Assembly (NCBI GenBank): GCA_947258405.1
Contig: CAMYIE010000003.1
Coordinates: 183,319 to 247,318, forward strand
Length of the DNA stretch: 64,000 bases
Source: an uncultured Eudoraea sp.
GTDB taxonomy: Bacteria > Bacteroidota > Bacteroidia > Flavobacteriales > Flavobacteriaceae
Direction: 5' to 3'
The translations under genes and the position numbers were made by a program. Below are positions 34,804 through 42,540 of the stretch, in pieces. Positions within the stretch are counted from its first letter, which is position 1, and each line of letters starts with the position of its first letter. The notes beneath the pieces are model-generated. The model saw nothing but the letters and a program-made list of their open reading frames with translations, made no database searches and had not been told where the DNA came from.

Positions 34804-35382
34804 TTATTCTGCTGGTGGGAGAATTACTTTGTCGACTACATGCACAATACCATTACTTGCAGGAACACTGGCAATTATTTTAGCCCCACCCACATACACA
34901 TCGTCGCCTTTGACTTCAATAGTAGTATTTTGATCATTGGCCTGACCGAGTTTTTTAAACTTCTTAAGGAAGTCTTTGCTGTAATTACCCGGGGTAACAT
35001 GATGCTTAAGAATATTGGCAAGAGCATCTTTGTTTTCAGGTTTTAGAAGGTCTTCAACAGTACCTTCAGGAAGGGCATCGAAAGCAGCATTCGTAGGTGC
35101 AAAAACCATTAATGGCCCCGCGTTTACGAGGGCATTTTCAAGATTTGCAGCCTGAACTGCTGCTACCAGTGTAGTGTGATCTTCCGAACCGATGGCAATA
35201 TCAAGGACATTGGGGACAGATTCGTCGTCTTCAATAAAAGCCTGTCCCTGAACTTTGGTGTTTTGATCGTCCTGGGCGGTTGAAGTTTCAGCCGCTGCTT
35301 TTGGCTCATTCTTGCAATTCAGCCCTATAAACAAGGCTAAAAATGCGTATATGAGCAGTTTTAGTTTTGGTTGTGTTTTCAT
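34804..35382 (-). CDS. Fasciclin-domain lipoprotein
   Basis: 192 residues. Lipoprotein signal with Cys23 (FIGLNC), an acidic linker, then one fasciclin (FAS1) domain: TTLVAAVQAANL, VFAPTNAAFDALP and NGIVHVVDKVILPP are the conserved H1 and H2 boxes. FAS1 domains usually mediate adhesion; in flavobacterial nos clusters such a protein accompanies cytochrome c and NosZ, where its job is unknown. It begins 9 bases after the cytochrome gene. Confidence 0.88.
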   Translation of the reverse strand: MKTQPKLKLLIYAFLALFIGLNCKNEPKAAAETSTAQDDQNTKVQGQAFIEDDESVPNVLDIAIGSEDHTTLVAAVQAANLENALVNAGPLMVFAPTNAAFDALPEGTVEDLLKPENKDALANILKHHVTPGNYSKDFLKKFKKLGQANDQNTTIEVKGDDVYVGGAKIIASVPASNGIVHVVDKVILPPAE

Positions 35383-35391
35383 GATTTATTG

Positions 35392-35898
35392 TTATAAGGT
35401 TCTAAAATATTCCAGTACAGCCCTTGTTTCTTCTTCGGTAAGGTTCTGGTTGGCCATAGGTGAACCATTGAACTCTATAAGAAGTTCTTTGGCCAGAGGG
35501 TCTTCTTTTACCATTTTCTCCGGATTCAGGATCATATTCATCACCCATTCCGGTGTACGTCGTTCCAATATTCCGTTAGGAGCCGGTCCGATAAATTTCT
35601 TGCCGATCCTGTGGCAGGCCAGACACATCTGATCATAGACCTCTTTGCCCTTGGCGGCCATGGCCTGATCGATTTCATCGTTTAGTGTTATAGAGGTGAT
35701 GGGTCCAACTCCCTTATTGCTCAGATCTACCCTTTCAGAGGCCTTTACATCGGTTGCAGGTGGTGGTGCATCGCTTTTCTCTGTTGTAATCTTTTTACGT
35801 TCAATACTAAATCCATCTGATTTTTTTTCTTGCTTTCCACCACAGGCAAATAGGGTGAAAGACAAGATTAGAACAAGAAATTTGGAGAGAGTCTTCAT
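35392..35898 (-). CDS. Monohaem cytochrome c lipoprotein, probable electron donor to NosZ
   Basis: 168 residues with lipoprotein signal (TLFAC, Cys19), a linker, and a class I cytochrome c domain: CLACH (Cys92, Cys95, His96), GPAPNGILERRTPEW, and GSPMANQNL giving the likely Met ligand. First gene of the nos operon, preceded by an FNR-like site. Its position and anchoring suggest that it hands electrons to the NosZ CuA centre. Confidence 0.9.
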   Translation of the reverse strand: MKTLSKFLVLILSFTLFACGGKQEKKSDGFSIERKKITTEKSDAPPPATDVKASERVDLSNKGVGPITSITLNDEIDQAMAAKGKEVYDQMCLACHRIGKKFIGPAPNGILERRTPEWVMNMILNPEKMVKEDPLAKELLIEFNGSPMANQNLTEEETRAVLEYFRTL

Positions 35899-35924
35899 TT
35901 GTTTAGTTATTTTTATTTTGGGGT

Positions 35925-35998
35925 TAAAAATAGAATTGCACTATTAAAAAAAATATGACATAAATCATATTAAGGATAAAAATATCTTTTTATGCTTG
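35925..35998. promoter_or_regulatory. Shared FNR-like site driving nos operon and Rrf2 gene
   Basis: TGACATAAATCA (35956-35967) fits TGAY-N4-RTCA and sits between the divergent genes. On the minus strand TATTTTTA (35925-35932) and on the plus strand TATGCTTG (35991-35998) each have one mismatch to TAnnTTTG, and each is centred exactly 33 bases from the palindrome centre. One dimer site could thus activate both promoters. Leaders are about 23 bases on each side. Confidence 0.65.
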
Positions 35999-36023
35999 TA
36001 ATAAATTTAAAAGGACTCTTGCA

Positions 36024-36455
36024 ATGCTTACAAATTCTTCTAAATATGCCTTAAAAGCAGTATTATACCTCACTTTGCATTCTGATAAAAATCACAAACT
36101 ACAGGTAAAGGATATCTGTGAAAAGATCGATATCCCCAAGGCTTATTCAGGGAAGCTACTACAGGCCCTGGCCAAGAGAAATATCATCTCCTCCTCCAGG
36201 GGGCCAAAGGGAGGGTTCTATGTTGATGAAGACAATAGGAAAAATTCGATAATGACCATTATTGATACCATAGACGGACGGAAAAAAATGGAGGCCTGCA
36301 TTATTGGCCTTGACAATTGCAGTGAGGAAAATCCTTGTCCTTTGCATAACCTTTTCGTTTCCTCGCGTTCAGAAATGATCAAGGTTTTTGAAGAAACCAC
36401 GCTTGAAGATATGGCCAAAAATCTTGACGCCAGGGATATTTTTATGTCCAGATAG
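36024..36455 (+). CDS. Rrf2-family transcription regulator (NsrR/IscR-like)
   Basis: 143 residues with an N-terminal winged helix (LTNSSKYALKAVLYL and IDIPKAYSGKLLQALAKRNII, then SSRGPKGGFYV) and three clustered cysteines, Cys92, Cys99 and Cys105, in the positions that bind an Fe-S cluster in IscR and NsrR. Divergent from the nos operon, with which it shares a control region, so an NO- or redox-sensing role in nos control is likely. IscR-type control of Fe-S assembly is an alternative, but no isc/suf genes are near. Confidence 0.85.
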   Translation: MLTNSSKYALKAVLYLTLHSDKNHKLQVKDICEKIDIPKAYSGKLLQALAKRNIISSSRGPKGGFYVDEDNRKNSIMTIIDTIDGRKKMEACIIGLDNCSEENPCPLHNLFVSSRSEMIKVFEETTLEDMAKNLDARDIFMSR

Positions 36456-36480
36456 TAGACGCCTTGTATGTCTCTGAAAA

Positions 36481-36505
36481 AAAGAGGGCCTGAAAAGCCC
36501 TCTTT
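36481..36505. terminator. Bidirectional terminator
   Basis: AAAGAGGGC and GCCCTCTTT form a perfect 9-bp stem with a 7-base loop, flanked by A-rich and T-rich ends, between the convergent Rrf2 and stress protein genes. It can serve both strands. Confidence 0.8.
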
Positions 36506-36528
36506 GATATGATTTAACCCTGTGTGCG

Positions 36529-37353
36529 CTATATCCTAAAGGTGATAACCGGAATTTTACTGTGGTTGGCTATATCCTCCCCTATACTGCCCATAAAGAA
36601 ATGGGAAAGACCTTTACGCCCGTGGGTGGGAATACCGATTAAATCTGCGCTGATGTTTTCACTATGGTTCAGTACACCTTTTTCAACACTGTAATCATTG
36701 TAAATGACGACCTCCATTCCAGCGCCGGCTTTCTGCATATATTTGGTTACTCTTTCGTAGGCATCTTTGGTACTGAGGAAATTATCTCCGGGCGTATTGA
36801 TATAGACCAGGTGAAGTTTGGCGCCCAATTTGTCCGCAAAGCTTTTAGCCCTATGAAAGGCGGGCACGGATTCCTCCTTGAAGGCGCAGGCGAAAACGAA
36901 ATCATCAGCTTTAAAGTCTGCAATTTCATCCTTGATGACCAATACTGGTATTTCTGAATTACGAACCACTTTCTCAGCATTCGAACCAACAAAAATCTCT
37001 CTAAGTCCATCTGTTCCGTGTGAGCCCATGATGATGATATCAGCATTGTGTTTGTCAACCACATCGTTAACCTCACCGAAGACCTTAAAATGTTTAATAA
37101 TAGGTGTTATCTTCCTTACATCCTTTAAATAAGGCTTGTCAAGAAATTCGTTGATCCTCTTTTCTGCCAGTTTTAATAGAAAAACAGTCTGTTCAGGATG
37201 AAATCCTTCAGAGGACGAAATCATGGCTTCATTGAGTTCGAGCATATGCAGCGCCAGGATCTCTGAATCGTGTTTTCTGGCTAAAGAAGCTGCCACCTTT
37301 AATGCGTATTCGGATTGTTGCGAAAAATCTATGGGCACTATGATCGTTTTCAT
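36529..37353 (-). CDS. Universal stress protein, tandem UspA domains
   Basis: 274 residues in two UspA halves. The first starts MKTIIVPIDFSQQSEYALKVA and ends GSHGTDGLREIFVGSNAEKVV-RNSEIPVLVI; the second ends with GIPTHGRKGLSHFFMGSIGEDIANHSKIPVITF. Both halves keep the ATP-binding G-x2-G-x9-G-S/N signature, unlike the homologue at 14.8-15.7 kb, whose second half is degenerate. It lies directly downstream of hemN with 67 bases between, possibly sharing the hemN transcript. I see no FNR-like site of its own. Confidence 0.88.
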   Translation of the reverse strand: MKTIIVPIDFSQQSEYALKVAASLARKHDSEILALHMLELNEAMISSSEGFHPEQTVFLLKLAEKRINEFLDKPYLKDVRKITPIIKHFKVFGEVNDVVDKHNADIIIMGSHGTDGLREIFVGSNAEKVVRNSEIPVLVIKDEIADFKADDFVFACAFKEESVPAFHRAKSFADKLGAKLHLVYINTPGDNFLSTKDAYERVTKYMQKAGAGMEVVIYNDYSVEKGVLNHSENISADLIGIPTHGRKGLSHFFMGSIGEDIANHSKIPVITFRI

Positions 37354-37420
37354 GATACTGACTTTAGGGTTAAATTATTAAAATCTGTTTATATAGGCTG
37401 AAGCATAAGTTATAATCTGG

Positions 37421-38782
37421 TTAAATCGTCATCGAAAATAACTGGGTCTCCGGAGCCTTTCTGTGCAACCGCAAATCGAAGGCCATACATATGTTACGAA
37501 TAAAAGGTTTGCCTTTTTCGGTAACCTTCAACTCCATCGGTAAAATTTCAACCAATCCGTCGGCCTGCATTTCAACCAGCTTATTTAGAACGTCATCTAA
37601 GCCACTAAATTGTAGTTCTCTTTCATCCCATGTGGTTCTAAAACGACACATCAGGTTAAGAATATGACGGCGGATCACCTGGTCCTCGGTGTTGAGTATA
37701 TGTCCGCGATAAATTGGCAGGATCCCGGTGGACACTAAATGTTCGTACTCCTCAATGCCTTTTACGTTCTGGGCAAACCCATACCAGCTATCACTTATAC
37801 TGGAGGCTCCCAACCCAACCAGTAAATGGGTCTTTGAGGCCGTATATCCCATAAAATTCCGGTGTATACTCCCCGCTTCCATCGCTTTATACAAAGCATC
37901 GCTCTTCAGTGCAAAATGATCCATCCCTATTTCCTCATAACCCATCGCCCTGAGCAGTTCACTGCCTCGTTCATATAGCCTGCGCTTATCGTCAGCTGAG
38001 GGGAGGTCATTATCAAGAAAACCCCTTTGTCCATTCCCTTTTAACCAGGGTACATGGGCATAACTGTAAAAAGCTATGGTGTCGGGGCGTAAATTTCTTG
38101 TAATGCTGATGGTTCTTTCGATATCGCCCAAAGTTTGATGTGGCAGACCGAAAATAAGATCATGGCCCACAGAAGTATAACCAATTTCCCTGGCCCATTT
38201 CGTTACTCGCTTAACACGGTAAAAGGGCTGAAGGCGATTGATTGCCTTTTGGATCTTTACACTGTAGTCCTGTACTCCAAAACTAACACGGCGGAAACCT
38301 AAGTCGAATAATTTTTGCAGGTGCTCTTTCGTGGTATTGTTAGGGTGACCTTCAAAACTAAATTCAAATCCAGGGTATAGTTTGGCTCTGCGAAGAATCC
38401 CCCGAATGAGTACTTCCAGATTGGCGGAACTGAAAAAAGTAGGGGTTCCACCCCCCAGATGTAGTTCTTTGATCCTCGGTCTGGCACCAAAGAGGTCTGT
38501 GTAGAGCTTCCATTCTTTGAGTAAACTCCGAATATAAGGTTCCTCAACCTCATGCCTTTTGGTGATGCGTTTATGACACCCGCAAAAGGTGCACATCTGT
38601 TCGCAGAAAGGCAAATGGATGTAAATGCTGATGCCCTCCTTGGAATTACTCACCTCAAAAGCCTGCTTCACGGTTTCCTTATATCGTCTGCCCGAGAAAT
38701 CGTCGAGTTCCCAGTAGGGCACGGTAGGATAGCTGGTATATCGCGGCCCGGGAACATTGTATTTTTGTATCAAGGAGTCCAT
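37421..38782 (-). CDS. hemN: Oxygen-independent coproporphyrinogen III oxidase
   Basis: Radical SAM enzyme that decarboxylates coproporphyrinogen III to protoporphyrinogen IX without oxygen. The 453-residue protein opens MDSLIQKYNVPGPRYTSYPT and has C60-x3-C64-x2-C67-x-C69 (CEQMCTFCGC), the four-Cys pattern that separates HemN from HemW. GGGTPTFF and HLHLGG-like LHLGGGTP lie about 50 residues further. It supplies haem for cbb3 oxidase and cytochromes under low oxygen, and has an FNR-like site with a perfect -7 box upstream. Confidence 0.94.
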   Translation of the reverse strand: MDSLIQKYNVPGPRYTSYPTVPYWELDDFSGRRYKETVKQAFEVSNSKEGISIYIHLPFCEQMCTFCGCHKRITKRHEVEEPYIRSLLKEWKLYTDLFGARPRIKELHLGGGTPTFFSSANLEVLIRGILRRAKLYPGFEFSFEGHPNNTTKEHLQKLFDLGFRRVSFGVQDYSVKIQKAINRLQPFYRVKRVTKWAREIGYTSVGHDLIFGLPHQTLGDIERTISITRNLRPDTIAFYSYAHVPWLKGNGQRGFLDNDLPSADDKRRLYERGSELLRAMGYEEIGMDHFALKSDALYKAMEAGSIHRNFMGYTASKTHLLVGLGASSISDSWYGFAQNVKGIEEYEHLVSTGILPIYRGHILNTEDQVIRRHILNLMCRFRTTWDERELQFSGLDDVLNKLVEMQADGLVEILPMELKVTEKGKPFIRNICMAFDLRLHRKAPETQLFSMTI

Positions 38783-38801
38783 TGATAAGCCTTGTTTCTT
38801 A

Positions 38802-38844
38802 CAAAGCTAAAGGGAATGTGCTCTGGAAAATATGATAAAAATCA
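38802..38844 (-). promoter_or_regulatory. FNR-like site and perfect -7 box ahead of hemN
   Basis: TGATAAAAATCA (38833-38844) has the core TGAT-N4-ATCA. On the minus strand TAGCTTTG (38802-38809) matches TAnnTTTG exactly and is centred 33 bases downstream. hemN is a classic FNR target in other bacteria, which makes this the best single example of the proposed site. Confidence 0.7.
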
Positions 38845-38907
38845 GGTCCGATCGCCGTTAAGCTGTTGGTAGCTTGTCCGTTTTAAATCCAATGGCAAGC
38901 TATCTGA

Positions 38908-40266
38908 TCAATACCTATCGCTCAACCAGTTCAATGTTGGCCGACTTTCCCATGATCCCTTTGTAAAATCGGGAAAATCCTGAGGGGCGCCCCCTTGTGC
39001 AATCGAACGTTCCGAAAGCGGTGTTAGTGCACTCCAGGCTGCAGCATCATAAACATCTAAGGGTGGGGCCACTCTGCGCCTGGCAGCTTCCACAAAGGCA
39101 TTTAACACAAAGAAATCCATACCCCCATGACCCGATCCGGTGGCCAGTTCACCGTATTTCTTCCACAGTGGATGATCGTAACGCTCAAGTATGGATGATG
39201 CATCTTCCCACCGGTGCTCTGGCGATTCTCCCTGGATGTAAATCCGGTTACCGTCGACCTCCCAGATACCATTTGCCCCCTGTACTCTGAATCCAAGCGA
39301 ATAGGGTCTGGGTAAATTACAATCATGGGTGACAATGATAGTTTCATCGCGTGCGGTCCTGATCGTACTGGTAATCACATCTCCCTGTTTAAATTTTACT
39401 TTCGCATTAGGGTGTTCCGGCCCGCCTACATCAAGGATATGATTGTGTAATCCGATGGCTTTGGTAGCATAGGAAGAAACACTGAGAAAGCGATTACCTC
39501 TGTTGATATCGGCCATTACAGCCACAGGGCCCAGCCCGTGTGTTGGATAAACATCCGCATTCTGATTCACAGAATAAGCAGTACGCCATTTCGCCTCAGA
39601 TAGTGCATTTTCCCCAAACTCGACCCCACCCCCATAAGGTTGTTTCCCATTATTGAATTTTACCTCCCTGAGATCGTGCTGATATCCACATCTGAAGTGT
39701 ACTAATTCTCCAAAAATTCCCTTTTTTACCATATTCAGTACTGCCAGAACATCTCTTCGGTAGTTTACATTTTCGAGGATCATCAAGTGGGTCCCGGTCT
39801 CCAAATGGGTGTTGACCAGCTCCCAGCATCCTTCCAGAGTAGTGGCGGCCGAAACCTCCACACCGGTATATTTTTTGGCACGCATAGCATCTACACTCAT
39901 CGGAACATGCCAGGACCAGGGCGTAGCGATAATAACTGCATCCAACTCATCCATATTTAGTAGGTTTCGATAGTCTAACTCATCGCTGCCAAAAGACCTG
40001 ACGGGTTTTCTTCCGGCTTTTTGTATCAATTCATCAGCAATTTTTAATCGATTAGAATCGATATCACAAATAGCCAAAACCTCTATATCTTCCCTGAGCA
40101 ACAAGTTCCTCAGGTGTTCTGTACCCCGTAGCCCGACTCCAATAATTCCCAATTTTAATTTGTCTTCCTTACTTGCTGTTGAAAAGCCCATCATACTATG
40201 GGGTAATGCTACCGCCCCCAGGCCTATAGCCGATAGGTTTTTCATGAAATTTCTTCTCGATACCAT
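38908..40266 (-). CDS. Gfo/Idh/MocA-family oxidoreductase, GH109-like
   Basis: 452 residues. The N-terminus MVSRRNFMKNLSAIGLGAVALP looks like a Tat signal (RRNFMK), so the protein is probably exported. A Rossmann NAD motif (LGIIGVGLRGTEHLRN) follows, and YPTHGLGPVAVMADINRGNRF is the active-site stretch of glycoside hydrolase family 109 (NAD-dependent alpha-N-acetylgalactosaminidase). The substrate is not provable from sequence; a sugar oxidoreductase is the alternative. It is divergent from the nucleotidyltransferase gene. Confidence 0.82.
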   Translation of the reverse strand: MVSRRNFMKNLSAIGLGAVALPHSMMGFSTASKEDKLKLGIIGVGLRGTEHLRNLLLREDIEVLAICDIDSNRLKIADELIQKAGRKPVRSFGSDELDYRNLLNMDELDAVIIATPWSWHVPMSVDAMRAKKYTGVEVSAATTLEGCWELVNTHLETGTHLMILENVNYRRDVLAVLNMVKKGIFGELVHFRCGYQHDLREVKFNNGKQPYGGGVEFGENALSEAKWRTAYSVNQNADVYPTHGLGPVAVMADINRGNRFLSVSSYATKAIGLHNHILDVGGPEHPNAKVKFKQGDVITSTIRTARDETIIVTHDCNLPRPYSLGFRVQGANGIWEVDGNRIYIQGESPEHRWEDASSILERYDHPLWKKYGELATGSGHGGMDFFVLNAFVEAARRRVAPPLDVYDAAAWSALTPLSERSIAQGGAPQDFPDFTKGSWESRPTLNWLSDRY

Positions 40267-40341
40267 ATTACTGCTTTTGTGATTATGGACTTAAAAATTA
40301 TGAAAATCCAATTCACCATGTGGCATTGACCGATAAAAACT

Positions 40342-40349
40342 TATTTTTG
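40342..40349 (+). promoter_or_regulatory. -7 box for the nucleotidyltransferase gene
   Basis: TATTTTTG is an exact TAnnTTTG match 18 bases ahead of the ATG. No -33 TTG at about 19 bases was found. Confidence 0.45.
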
Positions 40350-40367
40350 CGGCCATAATAATCAACT

Positions 40368-41252
40368 ATGACACTACTACTGATGGCTGCCGGTAAAGGA
40401 AGCCGATACGGAAAACTCAAACAATTCGACGGCTTTGGTCCAAATGAAGAATTTTTGATGGAATTCAGCATCTATGATGCTATTCAGGAAGGATTCGATC
40501 ATATTGTGGTCATCACCCAGAAAACCAATGTGGAATTTTTAAAAGACCATTTGGCAGCCCGACTACCCGGGGAAATCAAAATAGATGTCCTGGCCCAGGA
40601 ACTCACAGATTTACCCGATGGATTAGAAGTTGGTGGGGAGCGCCAGAAGCCGTGGGGCACGGCCCATGCCGTCTGGACGGCAAGGAATGTTATTTCAGAT
40701 CCGTTTGTAGTGATTAATGCCGACGACTATTACGGGAAAATGGCCTATGCCAGGGCAGCATCTTTTATCTCACAAGCAGAGAACAAAAACAAATTCGGAT
40801 TGGTGGCTTATACCCTAAAAGATACCTTATCGGACTTTGGCTCTGTCTCCCGGGGTGTTTGTAAGCAAGAAGGCAGCAGCTTACTGTCTGTAGAAGAACG
40901 CATCAAAATAGAAGAAAAGGACGGAGTTATTTTGGATTCAGATACGGGAATTAAATTTACCGGAGACGAATTGGTAAGCATGAATTTCTGGGTCTGCAGC
41001 CCTTCTATTTTCGGGCAAATTGAACAGGACCTTAAAAAGTTTATCGAAACCGGTGACAATTTGGAAAAAGGAGAGGTTTACTTGCCCTTTGTGATCCAGG
41101 AGATGCTCCAGCAGGGAAAGGCCTCTGTTGATGTCATTCCAGCCAATAGTACATGGTTCGGGGTTACTTATGCCGACGATAAGGACGTTGCCATTGCAAG
41201 TCTTAGTTCTATGGTAGGCCAGGGAGACTACCCCTCGCCATTATGGTCGTGA
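40368..41252 (+). CDS. Nucleotidyltransferase (sugar-phosphate type)
   Basis: 294 residues. It starts with MTLLLMAAGKGSRYGKLKQ, the nucleotide-binding G-x-G-[ST]-R-[LY] loop of NTP transferases, and has KPWGTAHAVWTA and VVINADDYYG, the metal-binding NADD motif. These enzymes make NDP-sugars or NDP-alcohols from NTP and a phosphate ester. Which sugar is unclear. It stands alone, with its own -7 box, and converges on gcdH with a 16-base gap. Confidence 0.85.
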   Translation: MTLLLMAAGKGSRYGKLKQFDGFGPNEEFLMEFSIYDAIQEGFDHIVVITQKTNVEFLKDHLAARLPGEIKIDVLAQELTDLPDGLEVGGERQKPWGTAHAVWTARNVISDPFVVINADDYYGKMAYARAASFISQAENKNKFGLVAYTLKDTLSDFGSVSRGVCKQEGSSLLSVEERIKIEEKDGVILDSDTGIKFTGDELVSMNFWVCSPSIFGQIEQDLKKFIETGDNLEKGEVYLPFVIQEMLQQGKASVDVIPANSTWFGVTYADDKDVAIASLSSMVGQGDYPSPLWS

Positions 41253-41268
41253 TTGGCACCCTGGGATC

Positions 41269-42447
41269 TTATTGAAATGCACTATGTCCGGTAATATCGG
41301 CACCAGTAATCAAAAGGTGAATATCGTGGGTTCCTTCATAGGTGATCACACTCTCGAGGTTCATCATATGACGCATGATACTGTATTCACCGGTAATGCC
41401 CATTCCGCCTAATATCTGGCGCGCTTCCCTTGCGATTCGTATGGCCATATCAACATTATTGCGCTTGGCCATTGAAATCTGAGCAGTACTAGCCCTTCCT
41501 TCGTTTTTTAGCTGACCTAAGCGGAAAGCCAATAACTGTGCTTTGGTGATCTCTGTCACCATTTCGGCCAGTTTTTTCTGCTGGAGCTGAAATGCGGCAA
41601 TCGGTTTACCAAATTGTACACGTTCTTTGGCATAGCGCAACGCAGTATCATAACAGTCCATCGCGGCACCAATCGCTCCCCAGGCTATACCATAACGTGC
41701 AGAATCGAGGCAACCAAGAGGGGCGCCAAGACCATTTTTGCCAGGGAGGAGGTTTTCCTTCGGAACTTTAACATTGTCGAATATCAATTCACCGGTAGCC
41801 GAGGCTCTTAAAGACCATTTATTGTGAGTTTCCGGGGTAGAAAACCCTTCCATACCTCTTTCCACAATCAATCCATGGATACGACCTTGTTCATTTTTTG
41901 CCCATACCACAGCGATATCGGCGAAGGGGGAATTGGAAATCCAGAGTTTTGCTCCGTTTAACAAATAATGATCTCCCTTGTCCTTAAAATTAGTGACCAT
42001 ACCTCCGGGGTTGGAGCCAAAATCAGGTTCGGTAAGACCAAAGCATCCCATAAACTCACCGGTAGCGAGTTTGGGTAAGTATTTCTGCCGTTGTTCTTCA
42101 GTACCATAAGCAAATATTGGATACATTACCAATGATGACTGTACAGAAGCGGTGGATCGCACCCCACTATCACCCCTTTCAATTTCCTGCATGATAAGAC
42201 CATAGCTTATCTGATCCAGACCGGCCCCACCGTATTCCACAGGAATGTAGGGGCCAAAAGCACCGATTTCAGCAAGCCCATTTATTATCTGTTTCGGGAA
42301 CTCTGCTTTTTGCGCAAAATCCTCAATAATTGGTGAAACATCGCGTTTCACCCATTGGCGTGCAGCATCGCGCACGAGCTTGTGCTCCTCGGTCAATAAC
42401 TCGTCTAAATTATAGTAATCGGGGGCTTCGAAAAGATCGGGTTTCAT
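41269..42447 (-). CDS. gcdH: Acyl-CoA dehydrogenase, glutaryl-CoA dehydrogenase type
   Basis: FAD enzyme that oxidises and decarboxylates glutaryl-CoA to crotonyl-CoA in lysine and tryptophan breakdown. The 392-residue protein has FGLTEPDFGSNPGGM, the substrate-region LWISNSPFADIAVVWAK, and near the C-terminus ITYEGTHDIHLLITGADITG; the Glu of YEGT is the catalytic base position in this family. A short-chain acyl-CoA dehydrogenase is the alternative, but the N-terminal D-x-LLTEEH and YEGTHDIH favour GcdH. A well-formed promoter precedes it. Confidence 0.88.
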   Translation of the reverse strand: MKPDLFEAPDYYNLDELLTEEHKLVRDAARQWVKRDVSPIIEDFAQKAEFPKQIINGLAEIGAFGPYIPVEYGGAGLDQISYGLIMQEIERGDSGVRSTASVQSSLVMYPIFAYGTEEQRQKYLPKLATGEFMGCFGLTEPDFGSNPGGMVTNFKDKGDHYLLNGAKLWISNSPFADIAVVWAKNEQGRIHGLIVERGMEGFSTPETHNKWSLRASATGELIFDNVKVPKENLLPGKNGLGAPLGCLDSARYGIAWGAIGAAMDCYDTALRYAKERVQFGKPIAAFQLQQKKLAEMVTEITKAQLLAFRLGQLKNEGRASTAQISMAKRNNVDMAIRIAREARQILGGMGITGEYSIMRHMMNLESVITYEGTHDIHLLITGADITGHSAFQ

Positions 42448-42466
42448 AGGGCCGTAATTTTGGATT

Positions 42467-42496
42467 CAAAGGTAGCAAAGGAATACAACAAACCAA
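42467..42496 (-). promoter_or_regulatory. Complete Bacteroidetes-type promoter of gcdH
   Basis: On the minus strand TTG (42496-42494), 19 bases, then TACCTTTG (42474-42467). Both elements and their spacing match the TTG-N19-TAnnTTTG pattern. The -7 box lies 20 bases ahead of the ATG. Confidence 0.65.
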
Positions 42497-42540
42497 TGCG
42501 CGTATGTTATAATTTTCTGCGACAGATAGGAAGGGAAGGG

